Assembly (NCBI GenBank): GCA_020050685.1 | Contig: JAGVKG010000026.1 | Location: 1 to 64,000, forward strand | Direction: 5' to 3' | DNA from: Candidatus Obscuribacterales bacterium | GTDB lineage: Bacteria > Cyanobacteriota > Vampirovibrionia > Obscuribacterales > Obscuribacteraceae | Length of the DNA: 64,000 bases | Shown: positions 45,965 through 54,781 of the stretch, in pieces | Position numbering within the stretch: position 1 is the first letter of the stretch | How the letters are laid out: every line of letters begins with the position of its first letter | The notes under the pieces: generated by a model | The model's input: the letters and a program-made list of their open reading frames with translations, nothing else | Database searches by the model: none | Told to the model about the DNA's origin: nothing | Translations under genes and position numbers: made by a program

Positions 45965-47395
45965 ATGAGAAAGCATTTCGGATGGTTCTGCGCAGCCCTT
46001 GTTATTTCCAATAGTTTTGCCGGTCAAGCCGCTGTGACCAGCATGAGTGATATCAACAATAATGCAAACAGCCACTATGAATCCGAAGCAGTTGGTTTGC
46101 TCTCGCATTATCTGCAAGTTGACACGACCAATCCACCTGGCAACGAAAAACTTGGTGCTCAATTTTTAGCCAGCGTTTTGGGAAAAGAAGGCATCCAAGC
46201 TCATTTGTTTGATACGGCACCGGGACGCACTTGTGTTTATGCCAGGCTAAAAGGTAATGGCAAAAAACGCGCGATCATTTTGCTCAACCACATCGACGTT
46301 GTACCAGCCAACGCACATGACTGGAAACACCATCCATTTAAGGGGGAAATTATCGACGGAGAAATTTGGGGGCGCGGCACGCTGGACATTAAAGGATTTG
46401 GCATTGCGCAATTAGAAACCATGTTGATGCTCAAGCGATCCGGCAAAGTTCTTGATCGCGATATTATTTTTCTTGCTACACCAGACGAAGAATCCGGCGG
46501 CGAACATGGTGCTCGGGTCTTCGTCAAAAACCATTCCGATCTTGTCAGAGATGCAGAATTTCTTCTCAATGAAGTTGGGGCTATCTATACAAACGATAGC
46601 GGCAAACCCTTGTACTGGGGAGTGGACATCGCAGAAAAATCAGTCTTGTGGCTCAAGCTCACGGTAACCGGCGAGGCAGGTCATGCTTCGCTGCCGCTGC
46701 CTGATTCGGCACCGAATAAACTTGTTCTGGCACTGGCCAAAATCATCGAGTCACCACCGCCACCACATGTTTCGCCAGTGGTAGCACAATCGTTCCATGA
46801 CATTGCACCGGCAATGCCAGAGCCTATGAAATCATATCTTACGGACATCACGGCATCCATCCAAGATCCGAAAGTTTATGCTGCGATATTGGCAAACAAA
46901 CAATTGGGTGCCGTGCTTAGAAATACAATTTCACTTACTGTTTTGAAATCCGGTTACAAAACCAATGTGATACCAAAAGAAGCGACGGCTGAGCTTGATT
47001 GCCGGTTGCTGCCTGCAACAGACAAAGATCAATTCATCAAAGAAATCAAAGACACAGTCAGTCCATTTGGCGTAGAAGTTTCCGAGCTTACCTGGCAAAA
47101 AGCTGATGCTTCACTTCCTTGCAGTGCACTTTTTGACGCAATCACTAAAGTTGCCGCCAAAGAACAACCAGGCGTTCCAGTTGTACCAATTATCTGCCCT
47201 GGTTTCACCGATTCACATTGGTTCCGCGACATGGACACAATTTGCTACGGTTTTGCACCATTTGAAGTAGACCCCGAGCACATTGCCACCATTCACGGCA
47301 CCAACGAGAGGATTCCTGTGCGATCATTCGTGCAAGGAATTAAATTCCTCCACGAGATCATAAACAATCTTGCCGGACCATCCGACGTTCAGTAG
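45965..47395 (+). CDS. Exported M20 family metallopeptidase
   Basis: A 476-residue dinuclear zinc peptidase or deacylase. The start is placed at the ATG that begins a signal peptide (FGWFCAALVISNSFAGQAA); an upstream open stretch overlaps the divergent DUF4239 gene and is unlikely to be translated. The metal and catalytic residues are recognisable: LLNHIDVVPA (His, catalytic Asp), GRGTLDIKG (bridging Asp), DEESGGEHGA (catalytic Glu and metal Glu), a later CRLLPATD, and a C-terminal His in TIHGTNERI. The dimerisation/lid domain lies between. The substrate (peptide, acylated amino acid) cannot be told. Confidence 0.9.
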   Translation: MRKHFGWFCAALVISNSFAGQAAVTSMSDINNNANSHYESEAVGLLSHYLQVDTTNPPGNEKLGAQFLASVLGKEGIQAHLFDTAPGRTCVYARLKGNGKKRAIILLNHIDVVPANAHDWKHHPFKGEIIDGEIWGRGTLDIKGFGIAQLETMLMLKRSGKVLDRDIIFLATPDEESGGEHGARVFVKNHSDLVRDAEFLLNEVGAIYTNDSGKPLYWGVDIAEKSVLWLKLTVTGEAGHASLPLPDSAPNKLVLALAKIIESPPPPHVSPVVAQSFHDIAPAMPEPMKSYLTDITASIQDPKVYAAILANKQLGAVLRNTISLTVLKSGYKTNVIPKEATAELDCRLLPATDKDQFIKEIKDTVSPFGVEVSELTWQKADASLPCSALFDAITKVAAKEQPGVPVVPIICPGFTDSHWFRDMDTICYGFAPFEVDPEHIATIHGTNERIPVRSFVQGIKFLHEIINNLAGPSDVQ

Positions 47396-47505
47396 CTGAA
47401 ACACAATATATTGATCACGCGAATTTCAGTTTAATTTACAAACAAAAATTATACGAATGAATTCGCAAAGCCTGGGAATATTCGCCATAGGTGCAAGGAG
47501 CAGCT

Positions 47506-48288
47506 ATGCGAATTCTGGCAATTTCCAGTTTATTAATTATCGGTCTTTCGGGATTAGATGCTCAACTGGCGTTTGCCCAAGGTGTTAAGCCAGAAGACAC
47601 ATCACAATCGCTCGAAGCCGCTACCTGTTTACAAATGGCGCGCCAGGCTGAGCAAAGAGGCGATTTGAATCAAGCCTCTAGTAGTTACACAAGCACATTA
47701 TCTTATTGCTCGCATGCTTACTTGTTGCGCGATCTTCCCCGCGTTGTTTTACTTGGTGAGCCCTTGAGCTCGGTCGGTCGAAGGGCAATATTGGTGCAAT
47801 TGAAAATAATCAAGGGTCTCACGACACAGGGTCATGGTGCGTACAAGAATGAGACCGGCACATACACGCACCACCGAAGTACTTATTTGCAAAACAAAAA
47901 CGTCCAGCTCGATTCAAGAGCCTTAACTATGGAGAATGCCTATCAAGGATTGCACAAAATGTATAGCGAAATGATCTTTATCGAGCCCAATAGCCCAACC
48001 TGGCCATATTTGTTGGGCGTGATGGATGCATCAATTGCCAACTATTATGAGGGCTATCCTCATTTGCTTAAATGTTTAAAGACCACAGGTGGACCACAAT
48101 CCGTGCGCGTTAAGGCAAAGGCACTAGCCGATCATATTTTGCCTGGTTACAACATGCAAAAAAAACAGGTAGAGGAAGACTGGGCTCAATATCAACAATA
48201 CCGGGCCTCAGGCCAAGAGTGGCGCGACATTGCCAGAGCCTCATTTAATACGGAAAGAGAACGCGTACACAAGGAGCGGGGATGGTGA
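47506..48288 (+). CDS. Exported hypothetical protein, TPR-like N-terminal part
   Basis: The ATG at 47506 is chosen over an upstream GTG because AAGGAG precedes it. The signal peptide ends AQLAFAQG. Near residues 35-60 there is one TPR-like hairpin (LQMARQAEQRGDLNQASSSYTSTLSYC). The remainder is helical and rich in Tyr, Gln and His (LHKMYSEMIFIEPNSPTWPYLLGVMDAS), ending in a charged coil (DIARASFNTERERVHKERGW). No family was recognised. It overlaps the next exported gene by 7 bp, so the pair should be translated together. Confidence 0.7.
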   Translation: MRILAISSLLIIGLSGLDAQLAFAQGVKPEDTSQSLEAATCLQMARQAEQRGDLNQASSSYTSTLSYCSHAYLLRDLPRVVLLGEPLSSVGRRAILVQLKIIKGLTTQGHGAYKNETGTYTHHRSTYLQNKNVQLDSRALTMENAYQGLHKMYSEMIFIEPNSPTWPYLLGVMDASIANYYEGYPHLLKCLKTTGGPQSVRVKAKALADHILPGYNMQKKQVEEDWAQYQQYRASGQEWRDIARASFNTERERVHKERGW

Positions 48289-48884
48289 AATCATTGGCAA
48301 TCTCAGCGTCTATGTTTTTGCTTGTCACCACGCAAGCAAACTATGCCGATGCAAGCACGAGCAAACAAATTACAAATGGTGACAAGAAACTGATAATTAG
48401 CCAGGGCTTCCGTGGGCGTCGAAACCAATATCAAGCTCCACCACAGATGTCTCCTGAAGAAGCCAAAAAACTTTACGAACAAGAATGGGGTTATGTAGAC
48501 AAACCTCAAAGTGCACCACCGCGCGCCACTAGTCCAAGCACGATTTCTCCGGATAAGCCTTTGTTTGCCCCACGTTCGCAATGGCCACAATATGTGCCAA
48601 ACAAAATAAACGAAAGCACAGATCCAATTACGCAACGCCGCAATCAAAAAATGGAAAAAATGGCGCGCGAAACACCGCCCGGTCCAATGCCTAATCTTAC
48701 GCCACCGCCAGGTGGTGACGAGGCGACGGTTTTCGCCCCGCCAATGTTAGAAAAAATCGCCAACGACAAAATCATCAAAGCACTTTATGGTGGCAGATTT
48801 TTCTTTACTCCCGACGGCGGCAACTCCTCCACCCCCTGGTGGGTAGTAGATGGTTACAAATCCCAACCATCACCATACGACTAA
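48282..48884 (+). CDS. Exported proline-rich hypothetical protein (200 aa)
   Basis: It starts inside the end of the preceding gene. A signal peptide (SLAISASMFLLVTTQANYADA) leads into a Pro/Gln/Arg-rich mature protein. It has MSPEEAKKLYEQEWGYV near residue 57 and an ordered-looking C-terminus (DKIIKALYGGRFFFTPDGGNSSTPWWVVDGY). No family was recognised. Its stop codon interlocks with that of the convergent antiporter gene (CTAA read both ways). Confidence 0.7.
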   Translation: MVKSLAISASMFLLVTTQANYADASTSKQITNGDKKLIISQGFRGRRNQYQAPPQMSPEEAKKLYEQEWGYVDKPQSAPPRATSPSTISPDKPLFAPRSQWPQYVPNKINESTDPITQRRNQKMEKMARETPPGPMPNLTPPPGGDEATVFAPPMLEKIANDKIIKALYGGRFFFTPDGGNSSTPWWVVDGYKSQPSPYD

Positions 48885-50509
48885 ACTGGTGATTTGTGGT
48901 CATGATCGTCTATTTCTAAGAGGGCGTCCAATTCTAAGAGCCTGGCTTCGGATAGATCTAATTCGTGTTCGAGACGACGCAGGACTTCTTCGGAGGTTAT
49001 TCCTTGTTTTCGCAAATCGAGCATGACTCTGCGTTCGGTTTGAATCAGTTCGAGTTCCAATTCGCGCTGGGAAGTGGCCGCGTTATCGTGCTCTTCGTGT
49101 GGAAGGCCTTGGACATGCGAGCCATAACGAATTATGCGCGCTCTGTAGTAATCGCGATAACGTTCTATCCATTCATGATCAACTCTCAGCTCGCCGGATG
49201 TCGCTAATTCTTCCAGACGCGCCACTGCACCACGTGCCATTTTGATGCGTGCATCAATGTTTTCTCTTTCCAAATTGCCATCATCCTCAACTTTCAGCCA
49301 ACGAATGATCAGAGGCAATGTCAGTCCTTGAACAACAAGCGTGGAGATAATCACACAGAAGGTCAAAAAGATAAGCAGATCGCGATGCGGAAATTCCTGA
49401 CCGCCAGGCAAAGTCAAAGGCAAGGCAAGTGCGGCTGCCAGTGATACCACCCCGCGCATGCCCGACCAACCAATCAACAAACGATGCTTCCAGGGAAGGA
49501 CTACGCGAACTTCCTCGGAGCTTATAAAATGTCGTACATAGCCACCAATCATTGTCCACAACAAACGAGTCAGGATAGTTGTGGCACTAATGGCAAATGC
49601 ATACCATATTAGATTCTCGGTGCTGTAGTTTTTCAGTGCGGCGAGAATGTCATTCAATTGCAAACCAATGAGCAGGAACAACATGCCATTGAGCAGAAAG
49701 GAAATCGTCGTCCAATTCGCACGCCACTGAACTCGTGTAACCGAGTTCATCAAGTATGGTGCTCGCCAGCCCATATATATTCCAGCCGTGACAACAGCAA
49801 GAATACCGGATGTGCCTAGCAGCTCCGCTGGTAAGTAAACGACAAAGGGGCTGATCAAAGACAAAGTCAATTCGACAGGCGTGTCATTAACGCGATGGCG
49901 AATTTTGGCCATCAGCCAACCGACTGCCAAGCCAATTATGATTCCGCCCACACTCATAAAGACGAAATTGCCTAAAAGGTGATGTATAGAAAATGAATTG
50001 GTGAGAACGGCAACAACTGCCATACGATAAATGACGATGCCGGATGCATCGTTTACCAAACTTTCTCCTTCGACAATTTTGATAATTGATTGCGGCACGC
50101 CCATCGTGCGAGCAATTGAAGTTGCCGCTATCGCATCAGTGGGAGAAACAATGGCACCAAGAACGTAAGCAACCGGCCAACTAATTCCCGGAATAATCGC
50201 ATGTGCCACCACGGCCACAGAATATTGCGTCACCAATACCAATCCAATTGCCAAAAGCACAATCGGTTCCGCATGTTCTTTCAAATCCCGCCAAGGAGTA
50301 AAAACCCCTTGGATATACAAAAGTGGTGGCAGGAAAATGAAAAAGACTAGCTCCGGCGCCATGGTGATTTCCGGCAGACCGGGCACAAAACCCAAAATCG
50401 TGCCGACGATCACAAGCAGAATCGGCAAAGGCACTTGGCTGCGACGCGACACTAATGCCAGCACGGCAATAGTTGCCAACATCTCCAGAACCATAATCAT
50501 TTGGGTCAT
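48881..50509 (-). CDS. CPA1-family Na+/H+ antiporter
   Basis: A 542-residue cation:proton antiporter with about 12 transmembrane segments in residues 1-410. The core motifs are present: GAIVSPTDAIAATSIAR (the Asp of the unwound helix) and EGESLVNDASGIVIYRMA (the Asn-Asp pair). The late helix LIGWSGMRGVVSLAAALALP is typical of NhaP/YjcE-type CPA1 members. The last 120 residues form a charged cytoplasmic coiled coil (RELELELIQTERRVMLDLRK) that probably regulates activity. It should exchange Na+ or K+ for H+ at the inner membrane. No Shine-Dalgarno sequence is obvious before the ATG. Confidence 0.92.
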   Translation of the reverse strand: MTQMIMVLEMLATIAVLALVSRRSQVPLPILLVIVGTILGFVPGLPEITMAPELVFFIFLPPLLYIQGVFTPWRDLKEHAEPIVLLAIGLVLVTQYSVAVVAHAIIPGISWPVAYVLGAIVSPTDAIAATSIARTMGVPQSIIKIVEGESLVNDASGIVIYRMAVVAVLTNSFSIHHLLGNFVFMSVGGIIIGLAVGWLMAKIRHRVNDTPVELTLSLISPFVVYLPAELLGTSGILAVVTAGIYMGWRAPYLMNSVTRVQWRANWTTISFLLNGMLFLLIGLQLNDILAALKNYSTENLIWYAFAISATTILTRLLWTMIGGYVRHFISSEEVRVVLPWKHRLLIGWSGMRGVVSLAAALALPLTLPGGQEFPHRDLLIFLTFCVIISTLVVQGLTLPLIIRWLKVEDDGNLERENIDARIKMARGAVARLEELATSGELRVDHEWIERYRDYYRARIIRYGSHVQGLPHEEHDNAATSQRELELELIQTERRVMLDLRKQGITSEEVLRRLEHELDLSEARLLELDALLEIDDHDHKSPV

Positions 50510-50538
50510 AGGTAAACGTCAAACAATTACACGAACAA

Positions 50539-50994
50539 TTATTCGTGGAATGGTTTCAATTCACCTGGCTTGCGCAACATCTTGTTCACTTCATCAAGAT
50601 GCAATTCTTCGGCCATGATCATTTCCCGAGCGTATTCTTCCAGAAGGACAGACTTGCCTTCCGAAGCTTTGAGCAATTCGTAATATGCAGCAACCGATGC
50701 ATTCTCGTGATCGAGACTTTCTCTCAAAATATCACCGATATCATGCTTTTCGGTTTCCAACAACGGTCCAATTTTGAGCGACGGATGACCGCCCATCAAA
50801 GTGACAAGCTCGCCAGCCTTATGTGCATGATCGAGGCTTTCGGTAGCATTGCTCTTCAACCAGGAAACAATTGGAATACGGTTGTAGCCATAAACCATGA
50901 GCGAGTAGTGCGTATAGCGCACCACGCCCGCAAGCTCAAGCTCCATGATCTTGTTGAGAATTGGAATAACCTGTTGTTTATCTTTATCGTCCAC
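50539..50994 (-). CDS. Bacterioferritin / ferritin-like diiron protein
   Basis: A roughly 151-residue four-helix ferritin-like protein. The di-iron ligands are visible as LNKIMELELAGVVRYTHY (Glu), TESLDHAHKAGEL (Glu..His), SLDHENASVAAYYELL (Glu) and MIMAEELHLDEVNKML (Glu..His). The haem-binding Met of classical Bfr is not obvious. A GTG at 50994 has GGGAG eight bases upstream; a GTG at 51009 would add five residues. It should oxidise and store iron, or protect DNA as Dps-like proteins do. Confidence 0.87.
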   Translation of the reverse strand: MDDKDKQQVIPILNKIMELELAGVVRYTHYSLMVYGYNRIPIVSWLKSNATESLDHAHKAGELVTLMGGHPSLKIGPLLETEKHDIGDILRESLDHENASVAAYYELLKASEGKSVLLEEYAREMIMAEELHLDEVNKMLRKPGELKPFHE

Positions 50995-51257
50995 GCCTCT
51001 GTCTCCCACACAATACTAAAACTACGACCAAGGTAGCATAGAAAGCTCCTTTTGTTCGGATTGACTACTTAATGATCACTTTCTGCAATGATGCAAGTTG
51101 TCATTCGCCCCGCGCCAACTAGTCAAGGATCGGCCAGAAAAAGTGCTGCATTCCAGTTCGAGCCAAGGTTAATTCTTGGCTGGACCGGGCTGGAGTATTG
51201 GCTGCAGTACGGCTTCCACGTATTGACCATAAGTTGGACTAAACCGATCATGTAAAA

Positions 51258-53960
51258 ATGAGCGAATGCGCCAAACAGGTCGAAGAAATTATTGCCGCCA
51301 TTGACGATGAATTGGCAGCAATTACGTCCGAACGCGGCCGAAAGCCGTTCAAGCTTAGTAACGGCACCCTAACAGCTAAAAGCGGCAGCACCGCGACTTT
51401 CGCATTCCCTCTGCCGCCCAAGGCAGAAGGACTAGATTTGGGACCGGCAAAAGTGCGCATTCAGCTGCAAGAGCTTGAAGGCGAAATCGTCGCCCTGAGC
51501 CCCGACAGCGTTTCATTAGCATTGCCTGACACTTTTGAAAACGCTGGCGGACAGTTGGAGTTATTCGCTAACCAAAAAGATTTGCTGATCCGGCTGAGAG
51601 ATAGGTTCGATCGCGCTTTCGAGAAAGCTGATACAACATTTGCCCGAAGCTCCGAAGTCTTCAGGGGTAAGTCCGAAAAATTAACAAACTCGTCAGAGCT
51701 GTTTAAAAAATTCCCTCATCTGGGGGATGGTCTCAATAAGTGCCAGAAAGAAGCGGTGGAAAGTTCATACGCTCGGTCCTTATCTATTTTGTGGGGGCCG
51801 CCTGGAACGGGAAAAACCAATACGATCGCCAAAATAGTGGAAGCGCATATTTCAGCCGGCAGGCGGGTGCTGATACTCTCGCAAGCGAACCTCGCCGTTG
51901 ACGGCGCCTTGAAGCGAGTGACGAAGGAATTGCAGGAAACGCTCTACAGCAATGAGCAAATCATTCGCATTGGTTCAAGCGAGGACGCAGACTTGCTCGC
52001 AAACTTCCCTTTGGTCTACAAAGACAATGCTGTGAAAAAGCGGAAACAACCGCTAATGAGACAATTGGAAGCTCTAACACAACAAAAGTTGCTGATTGAT
52101 ATTGAGCTGCAAGAAATACAAGATACCCTTTCACTAATCAGCGAATCGCACGAAAGCAAGTCGCTCGTCAAACGCTATCGAGAAGAATCAGCGACCCTGC
52201 GTCAAGACCACAAAGACATGTTGCAGAAAACCACAAAGCGTACAGATGCGATAGCATTGCAAGCCGAGGCGTTAGATGGGATTGAGACGAAGCACGACGA
52301 GGTCATGCAAAAGCTAACCGATCTGGAATCTCGTCAGCAGGAGATCGAAGCTGCAATACTCGTCTCACTTAAACAACATAATGTCCCGCGATCAGCACTG
52401 GAAACACTATTAAGAAATAAGCAGAAACCGCTTAGTGCCCAATGCGCAGAGTTGGCAACTGAGCTTGATTGTCTTGAGAATGAAATAAATTCGGTAGAAG
52501 AAACAATAATGAATGAGGCAAGAGTCGTTGCCACAACAATTACGCAAACGTTCTTGTTCTCCTTATACAAACAAACTTTCGACGTCGTGATTGTCGATGA
52601 AGTAAGTATGGTATCGCCGTGTCAACTTTTCTGGGCCGTTAGCAAGGCAACGCAGGCAGTAACATTGGTTGGGGACTTTAAACAGTTATCTCCAATTGGC
52701 CGCGGCAAGAGTAAGCTGTGCAAACAGTGGTTTACCCAATCAATATTTGACCGACTAAAAGTCAATACAACTCAAGCGGCTCTAAAAAGCGATATCGTCA
52801 CGCTGCTCAAAACTCAATATAGAATGGCTCCGGGAATTGCTTGCATAGCTAACAATCTTTTCTATGACAAGCAATTGGAAAATCACGAGAGCACACACGA
52901 TCTCAAATTAACTGATACCGTCAGCTGTGACAAGGCTGTGATGCTGATAGACACTGCAGAACTTAAACCATCAGCCTATCGTCCCGATGGATCAAGCAAA
53001 CGTAATTTCCTTCACGCTCAAACAGCCGCCAGCCTCGCGCTCAAACTAAGTGAAGAGTTTCCCAACGAGTCAATTGGAATCATTACACCGTACAAGAAGC
53101 AGGCGACTTTAATAGAAGAATTGCTGGGCGAAAAAAGACGTGAACGCGGAATCACAGCAAATACAGTTCACAGTTTTCAGGGCTCGGAAAAATCGATTAT
53201 CATCTTCGACACTTTAGAAAGTCCCGGTGGCGGCGATTACTCCACGATAAACGAAGAGTCGCACGGGAGGGAAGCCGAGGTTCTCTTAAATGTGGCCCTA
53301 ACTCGAGCACGAAAAAAACTATATATTGTAGCCAACACAGCACACTTGCGAAAATCATTCCGAACTGATTCATTCATCGGTCGCATCATCAAACATTTTT
53401 CAACAAATGCAAGTATGTCGGCTCTTTCGTTTTTTCGATCAGCCAACGCCGTCGGCATCGATGAGAGAACAAACTGCACAGACGTTCTTTATGATGAATC
53501 ATCCTTTTGGTCGCAGTTCGAAAAGGATATCGAATCCGCAAACAAAAGGGTTTCCATTTCCAGTGCATTCTTAGCACGTCCAAGAACAGAGAAGATATTG
53601 CCGTTGCTTGAAGAAGTTATTGCGCGCGGAGTGCAGGTAACCGTTTTCTGCCGCCCACCAGATACGCGCAAAGACCGTGCTCCATCACTCAACCAAGAAG
53701 CATATGATCTGCTCAGAAATGCAGGCGTACAAATACAGCTTGTAAAAACCGTACACCAAAAGATCATCATCATAGACAATCACATTGCCTGGAACGGTAG
53801 CTTGAATATCCTTAGCCAGAGTAATTCTTACGAAGTCATGCACCGGATCATAAACAAGCCATTGATCAAAGAATTCGAGGGAGTGATCGAACGCCTTGAG
53901 CGCATAGCCGAAAGCGATCAGGTAATCCGCATCTATCCAAAGCTCAAGGAGGGAGCATAG
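51258..53960 (+). CDS. SF1 (UPF1-like) helicase fused to PLD nuclease; candidate type II Mokosh-like defence protein
   Basis: A 900-residue protein. Residues 1-160 are a unique N-terminal domain. Then comes an SF1 helicase: Q-like LNKCQKEAV, Walker A GPPGTGKT (180-187), Walker B VVIVDE (to Glu448), GDFKQLSPIG, TQYRM, VHSFQGSE and VALTRARKKLYIV. A charged coiled coil (about 260-390) is inserted between Walker A and B, as in the AAA_11/AAA_12 (UPF1/DNA2) group. The C-terminal 150 residues are a phospholipase-D-type nuclease with one complete HxKx4Dx6GSxN motif beginning at His833 (HQKIIIIDNHIAWNGSLN). A COG1112-type helicase plus C-terminal PLD in one chain is the layout described for type II Mokosh anti-phage protein MkoC. 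The defence role is inferred from domain order only. Confidence 0.85.
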   Translation: MSECAKQVEEIIAAIDDELAAITSERGRKPFKLSNGTLTAKSGSTATFAFPLPPKAEGLDLGPAKVRIQLQELEGEIVALSPDSVSLALPDTFENAGGQLELFANQKDLLIRLRDRFDRAFEKADTTFARSSEVFRGKSEKLTNSSELFKKFPHLGDGLNKCQKEAVESSYARSLSILWGPPGTGKTNTIAKIVEAHISAGRRVLILSQANLAVDGALKRVTKELQETLYSNEQIIRIGSSEDADLLANFPLVYKDNAVKKRKQPLMRQLEALTQQKLLIDIELQEIQDTLSLISESHESKSLVKRYREESATLRQDHKDMLQKTTKRTDAIALQAEALDGIETKHDEVMQKLTDLESRQQEIEAAILVSLKQHNVPRSALETLLRNKQKPLSAQCAELATELDCLENEINSVEETIMNEARVVATTITQTFLFSLYKQTFDVVIVDEVSMVSPCQLFWAVSKATQAVTLVGDFKQLSPIGRGKSKLCKQWFTQSIFDRLKVNTTQAALKSDIVTLLKTQYRMAPGIACIANNLFYDKQLENHESTHDLKLTDTVSCDKAVMLIDTAELKPSAYRPDGSSKRNFLHAQTAASLALKLSEEFPNESIGIITPYKKQATLIEELLGEKRRERGITANTVHSFQGSEKSIIIFDTLESPGGGDYSTINEESHGREAEVLLNVALTRARKKLYIVANTAHLRKSFRTDSFIGRIIKHFSTNASMSALSFFRSANAVGIDERTNCTDVLYDESSFWSQFEKDIESANKRVSISSAFLARPRTEKILPLLEEVIARGVQVTVFCRPPDTRKDRAPSLNQEAYDLLRNAGVQIQLVKTVHQKIIIIDNHIAWNGSLNILSQSNSYEVMHRIINKPLIKEFEGVIERLERIAESDQVIRIYPKLKEGA

Positions 53961-53977
53961 TCTTCAAGCTAGCAGTT

Positions 53978-54760
53978 TCAATGTACTTCGCGTGCCAGAA
54001 AAATAGTGCCGCCATCCGGATAAACGACTAGCGCGAGGCCGCCCGGTCGTATAAGCCACTTGAGTTGAGATGCATCGGGTCGCACAAGCCAACCAGTTTG
54101 ATCCAAACCAGCAACGTGATGATATTTGTGTCGCCAGTCCTCACCAGAAATTACTCTGTAAGTAGATAGAGCTTGGAAGACTTCCTGCTCACGAATTTTT
54201 GGCCGCGGCGGACTAGAGCGCAACTTGAGCAATTTTGTTTCCTGACTTTCATCTTGCACCACCTGCAAAGAATTATCAGAGATGATATTGGCCTTGCTTA
54301 TATCTTCGCTCCATGGCTTGTGCATCGGTTGGTGCTTTTCATACAAGCAATATTTCCCAAAGCCACCAGGGATCATCTGCTGCAAATCCGAAATCGGTGT
54401 GTTCTCAACACCAAGACCCATTACGCTACCGGTCCGGTCGTTAACCCAAAGTACTCCGGTCGGACCTCCGGCATGCATGTGAATAACTCTTACTTCCCAG
54501 ATCCGATCGTTGCGCTCTGCAAAGTTTGCAATCGGACGCACAACTGAAAAGTAACCGGCAACAGTTAATGACTCTTCCGCCAACATGCCACGATTCTTCA
54601 TCCACCACTTAAGCGCAAGATCCTCAACCTGAGCTGAGCGTTCTTTATCAACCGCCGTCACAGCTTTAAGATCGGCCAACGGCTTTAACTCAGCAGCCTC
54701 TGTAGATCCACTGAATAACAAAAGTGCACTTAGAATTAGCGAAACCAACGTTCTACTCAT
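53978..54760 (-). CDS. Exported hypothetical protein (260 aa)
   Basis: AAGGT precedes the ATG at 54760. The signal peptide (LVSLILSALLLFSGSTEA) leads to a mature protein with a beta-rich pattern: EVRVIHMHAGGPTGVLWVNDRTGSVMG near residue 90-115 resembles a PepSY-like strand pair, and the C-terminus is WLIRPGGLALVVYPDGGTIFLAREV. No recognised domain and no catalytic motif. It is convergent with the helicase gene. Confidence 0.65.
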   Translation of the reverse strand: MSRTLVSLILSALLLFSGSTEAAELKPLADLKAVTAVDKERSAQVEDLALKWWMKNRGMLAEESLTVAGYFSVVRPIANFAERNDRIWEVRVIHMHAGGPTGVLWVNDRTGSVMGLGVENTPISDLQQMIPGGFGKYCLYEKHQPMHKPWSEDISKANIISDNSLQVVQDESQETKLLKLRSSPPRPKIREQEVFQALSTYRVISGEDWRHKYHHVAGLDQTGWLVRPDASQLKWLIRPGGLALVVYPDGGTIFLAREVH

Positions 54761-54781
54761 ATTAATTATGACCTTACACGA

